From: JAHEJB01 sp037969195
GTDB taxonomy: Bacteria > Bacteroidota > Rhodothermia > Rhodothermales > Rubricoccaceae
NCBI GenBank assembly: GCA_037969195.1
Contig: JBBKWZ010000328.1
Coordinates: 1 to 14,881 of the forward strand
Reading direction: 5' to 3'
Length of the DNA: 14,881 nt
Shown: positions 13,567 through 14,881 of the stretch, in pieces
Layout: each line of letters begins with the position of its first letter
Numbering within the stretch: the stretch's first letter is position 1
Position numbers and translations under genes: made by a program
Notes under the pieces: generated by a model
Database searches by the model: none
Told to the model about the DNA's origin: nothing
The model's input: the letters and a program-made list of their open reading frames with translations, nothing else

Positions 13567-14430
13567 ATGTCTGTCCGCGATTACGACCGAATTGAACAAG
13601 CTGTTCGCTACGTCCAGGAGCACCGACACGAGCAGCCGCAAATTGATGTACTTGCGCGGCATGTTGGCCTGAGCCCTTATCACTTCGTCCGTTTGTTCAA
13701 ACGTTGGGCGGGAATTACGCCAAAGCGATTTCTGCAACTCCTGACCATTGAGTACGCCAAAGAGCAGTTGGCTGAGTCGCATAGCCTATTGGAAACCGCC
13801 TTTGAAACGGGATTGTCAGGAACGGGGCGACTTCACGATCTGTTTGTAACGGTGGATGCCGTCACACCTGGTGAATTCAAACGCCGGGGCGACGGGCTAG
13901 TCATTCAATATGGACTCCATACGACGCCTTTTGGCTCCTCTTTTGTCGGGGTGACCGAGCGAGGCGTGTGTGCGCTGTCGTTCATCGATCCTGGCAAAAT
14001 GGATGAGTCCATCGTCGAGTTGGCAGCCACTTGGCCCGAGGCCACTTTAGTCGAAGACGGCAAAGCGACCCGCCCTTTTGCTGACGCAATGACATCAGTT
14101 GCGTCCGGTGACGAGATACCTGCAATTCCTCTTCTTGTACGCGGTACGAATTTCCAGATCAAGGTCTGGCAGGCATTGTTGCAAGTCCCGCCAGGGCAAC
14201 TCATCGCCTATGAAGACCTCGCGGCACTCATCGGCCAACCGACCGCGACACGTGCAGTTGCCAGCGCCGTAGCACGCAACCGCATCGGGTATCTCATACC
14301 GTGTCACCGTGTACTTCGCAAGAGCGGGGCGGTAGGCGGATATCGATGGGGGCCGGCTAGAAATGCCGCTATCGTCGCCTGGGAGGCTGCACATGCCGAA
14401 CAGCAAGAGATACTGGAGGCGGCTGCGTGA
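13567..14430 (+). CDS. AraC-type HTH fused to O6-alkylguanine-DNA methyltransferase (Ada-like, no zinc domain)
   Basis: The 287-residue protein has an AraC/XylS helix-turn-helix region at about 8-107 (DVLARHVGLSPYHFVRLFKRW and ITPKRFL are characteristic) and a methylated-DNA-protein-cysteine methyltransferase at about 118-275. The second part carries FQIKVWQALLQVPPGQLIAY (196-215) and the active-site PCHR (245-248) with Cys246, followed by VGGYRWG. It directly removes O6-alkyl groups from guanine by irreversible transfer to Cys246. The zinc- and cysteine-bearing methylphosphotriester sensor domain of E. coli Ada is absent, so how the HTH part would sense damage is unclear. The fusion itself is common in annotated genomes as 'bifunctional transcriptional activator/methyltransferase'. 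The GTG of the following transporter overlaps its stop, suggesting co-expression. Confidence 0.93.
   Translation: MSVRDYDRIEQAVRYVQEHRHEQPQIDVLARHVGLSPYHFVRLFKRWAGITPKRFLQLLTIEYAKEQLAESHSLLETAFETGLSGTGRLHDLFVTVDAVTPGEFKRRGDGLVIQYGLHTTPFGSSFVGVTERGVCALSFIDPGKMDESIVELAATWPEATLVEDGKATRPFADAMTSVASGDEIPAIPLLVRGTNFQIKVWQALLQVPPGQLIAYEDLAALIGQPTATRAVASAVARNRIGYLIPCHRVLRKSGAVGGYRWGPARNAAIVAWEAAHAEQQEILEAAA
14415..14419 (+). promoter_or_regulatory. Shine-Dalgarno supporting the GTG start of the transporter
   Basis: GGAGG lies seven bases before GTG 14427, inside the end of the upstream gene. The spacing is ideal and supports GTG rather than a later ATG as the start. Confidence 0.65.
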
Positions 14431-14881
14431 GCCATTCGAATGATCAGGCACCGAAGCTGCTTTTGCTAGCTGCCTTCGGCGCGGTATACATCATCTGGGG
14501 TTCAACGTACCTAGCAATTCGGTTTGCGGTTGAAACACTGCCGCCGTTCACCATGGTCGGATTGAGGTTTCTTGCAGCTGGAATCATCCTCTTTGTCTGG
14601 ACACGCCTCCGGGGAACGAAACGACCGACATTCGTTCAGTGGCGAACAGCCGCAATCATTAGCGGACTAATGCTGCTGGCTGGAAACGGCGTGCTGGCGT
14701 GGGCGGAGAAAACGGTTCCGTCAGGTATCGCAGCCCTGTTAGTTGCTTTTGTGCCGCTGTGGATGGTGGTTATCGTGGCCGTCCGGCCTGGTGGAAAACT
14801 CCCGTCACGTCCGGTGGGTATCGGTTTGATTCTAGGATTGCTTGGTCTCTTCCTTTTGGTGGGGGCAAGTGACGTCGTTGA
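14427..14881 (+). CDS. EamA family (DMT superfamily) transporter, 5' part only
   Basis: The reading frame opens with GTG 14427 (MSHSNDQAPKLLLLAAFGAV) and runs to the window edge, giving about 151 residues of a protein normally near 300. Typical EamA marks are YIIWGSTYLAIRFAVETLPP (about 21-40), VGLRFLAAG (44-52), and the helix LMLLAGNGVLAWAEKTVPSGIAAL spanning about 81-104. Four to five hydrophobic helices are visible, making up most of the first EamA repeat. Members export or import amino acids, metabolites or drugs; this one resembles the YedA/RhaT-like branch, but the substrate cannot be told. The start overlaps the methyltransferase stop (GTGA), so the two genes are probably co-transcribed. 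The truncation is due only to the window end. Confidence 0.9.
   Translation, partial: MSHSNDQAPKLLLLAAFGAVYIIWGSTYLAIRFAVETLPPFTMVGLRFLAAGIILFVWTRLRGTKRPTFVQWRTAAIISGLMLLAGNGVLAWAEKTVPSGIAALLVAFVPLWMVVIVAVRPGGKLPSRPVGIGLILGLLGLFLLVGASDVV

Noticed and set aside
1..14881. CRISPR array, insertion sequence, prophage, integron or toxin-antitoxin pair
   Set aside because: No repeated spacer pattern, transposase, integrase, terminal repeats or small paired genes were seen.

Overview
The window looks like ordinary chromosomal DNA from a free-living bacterium, most likely of the Bacteroidota/Rhodothermota group. This placement is inference. It rests on start codons that mostly lack a Shine-Dalgarno sequence and follow pyrimidine-rich leaders, a TTTG-N19-TAnnTTT-type promoter candidate between serA and the next gene, rather acidic proteins, and a DUF1015-serA-serC cluster. 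No insertion sequence, prophage, CRISPR array or rRNA is visible. Nearly everything is on the + strand. The exceptions are an initiator tRNA and a frame-broken small gene, both on the - strand.

Layout. 1-492 has no convincing gene. A short-chain dehydrogenase follows (493-1419), then a secreted protein made of two copies of one ~90-residue cysteine-bearing domain (1645-2427). A bidirectional terminator (2468-2500) separates it from a convergent - strand remnant (2533-2827) whose reading frame is broken twice. Next come a second terminator and the - strand initiator tRNA-Met (2874-2945). A serine-biosynthesis block follows: a DUF1015 protein (3107-4303), serA (4349-5551), a secreted NTF2-like protein (5603-6073) and serC (6124-7218). 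After it lies a three-subunit proton-translocating nicotinamide nucleotide transhydrogenase, pntAA-pntAB-pntB (7386-10306), with a small membrane-anchored protein translationally coupled to its end (10303-10815). Then come topA (10927-13485), an AraC-HTH/O6-alkylguanine-DNA methyltransferase fusion (13567-14430) and the start of an EamA transporter (from 14427, cut by the window edge).

How the genes fit together. SerA and SerC turn 3-phosphoglycerate into phosphoserine. No phosphoserine phosphatase is in the window, and the DUF1015 neighbour carries a DGHHR motif like that of ParB-type enzymes, a group that includes free-serine kinases, so a role at the serine/phosphoserine step is a reasonable hypothesis. 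The transhydrogenase links the proton gradient to NADPH supply. Its membrane part lacks the histidine usually assigned to proton transfer. SerA has a Trp-Ser-Arg-Ser end to its second Rossmann strand, which hints at NADP(H) use. TopA and the methyltransferase fusion are independent DNA-maintenance genes.

The least ordinary items are the DUF1015-serine link, the histidine-free transhydrogenase membrane domain, the duplicated secreted domain, and the twice frame-shifted - strand gene bracketed by terminators.
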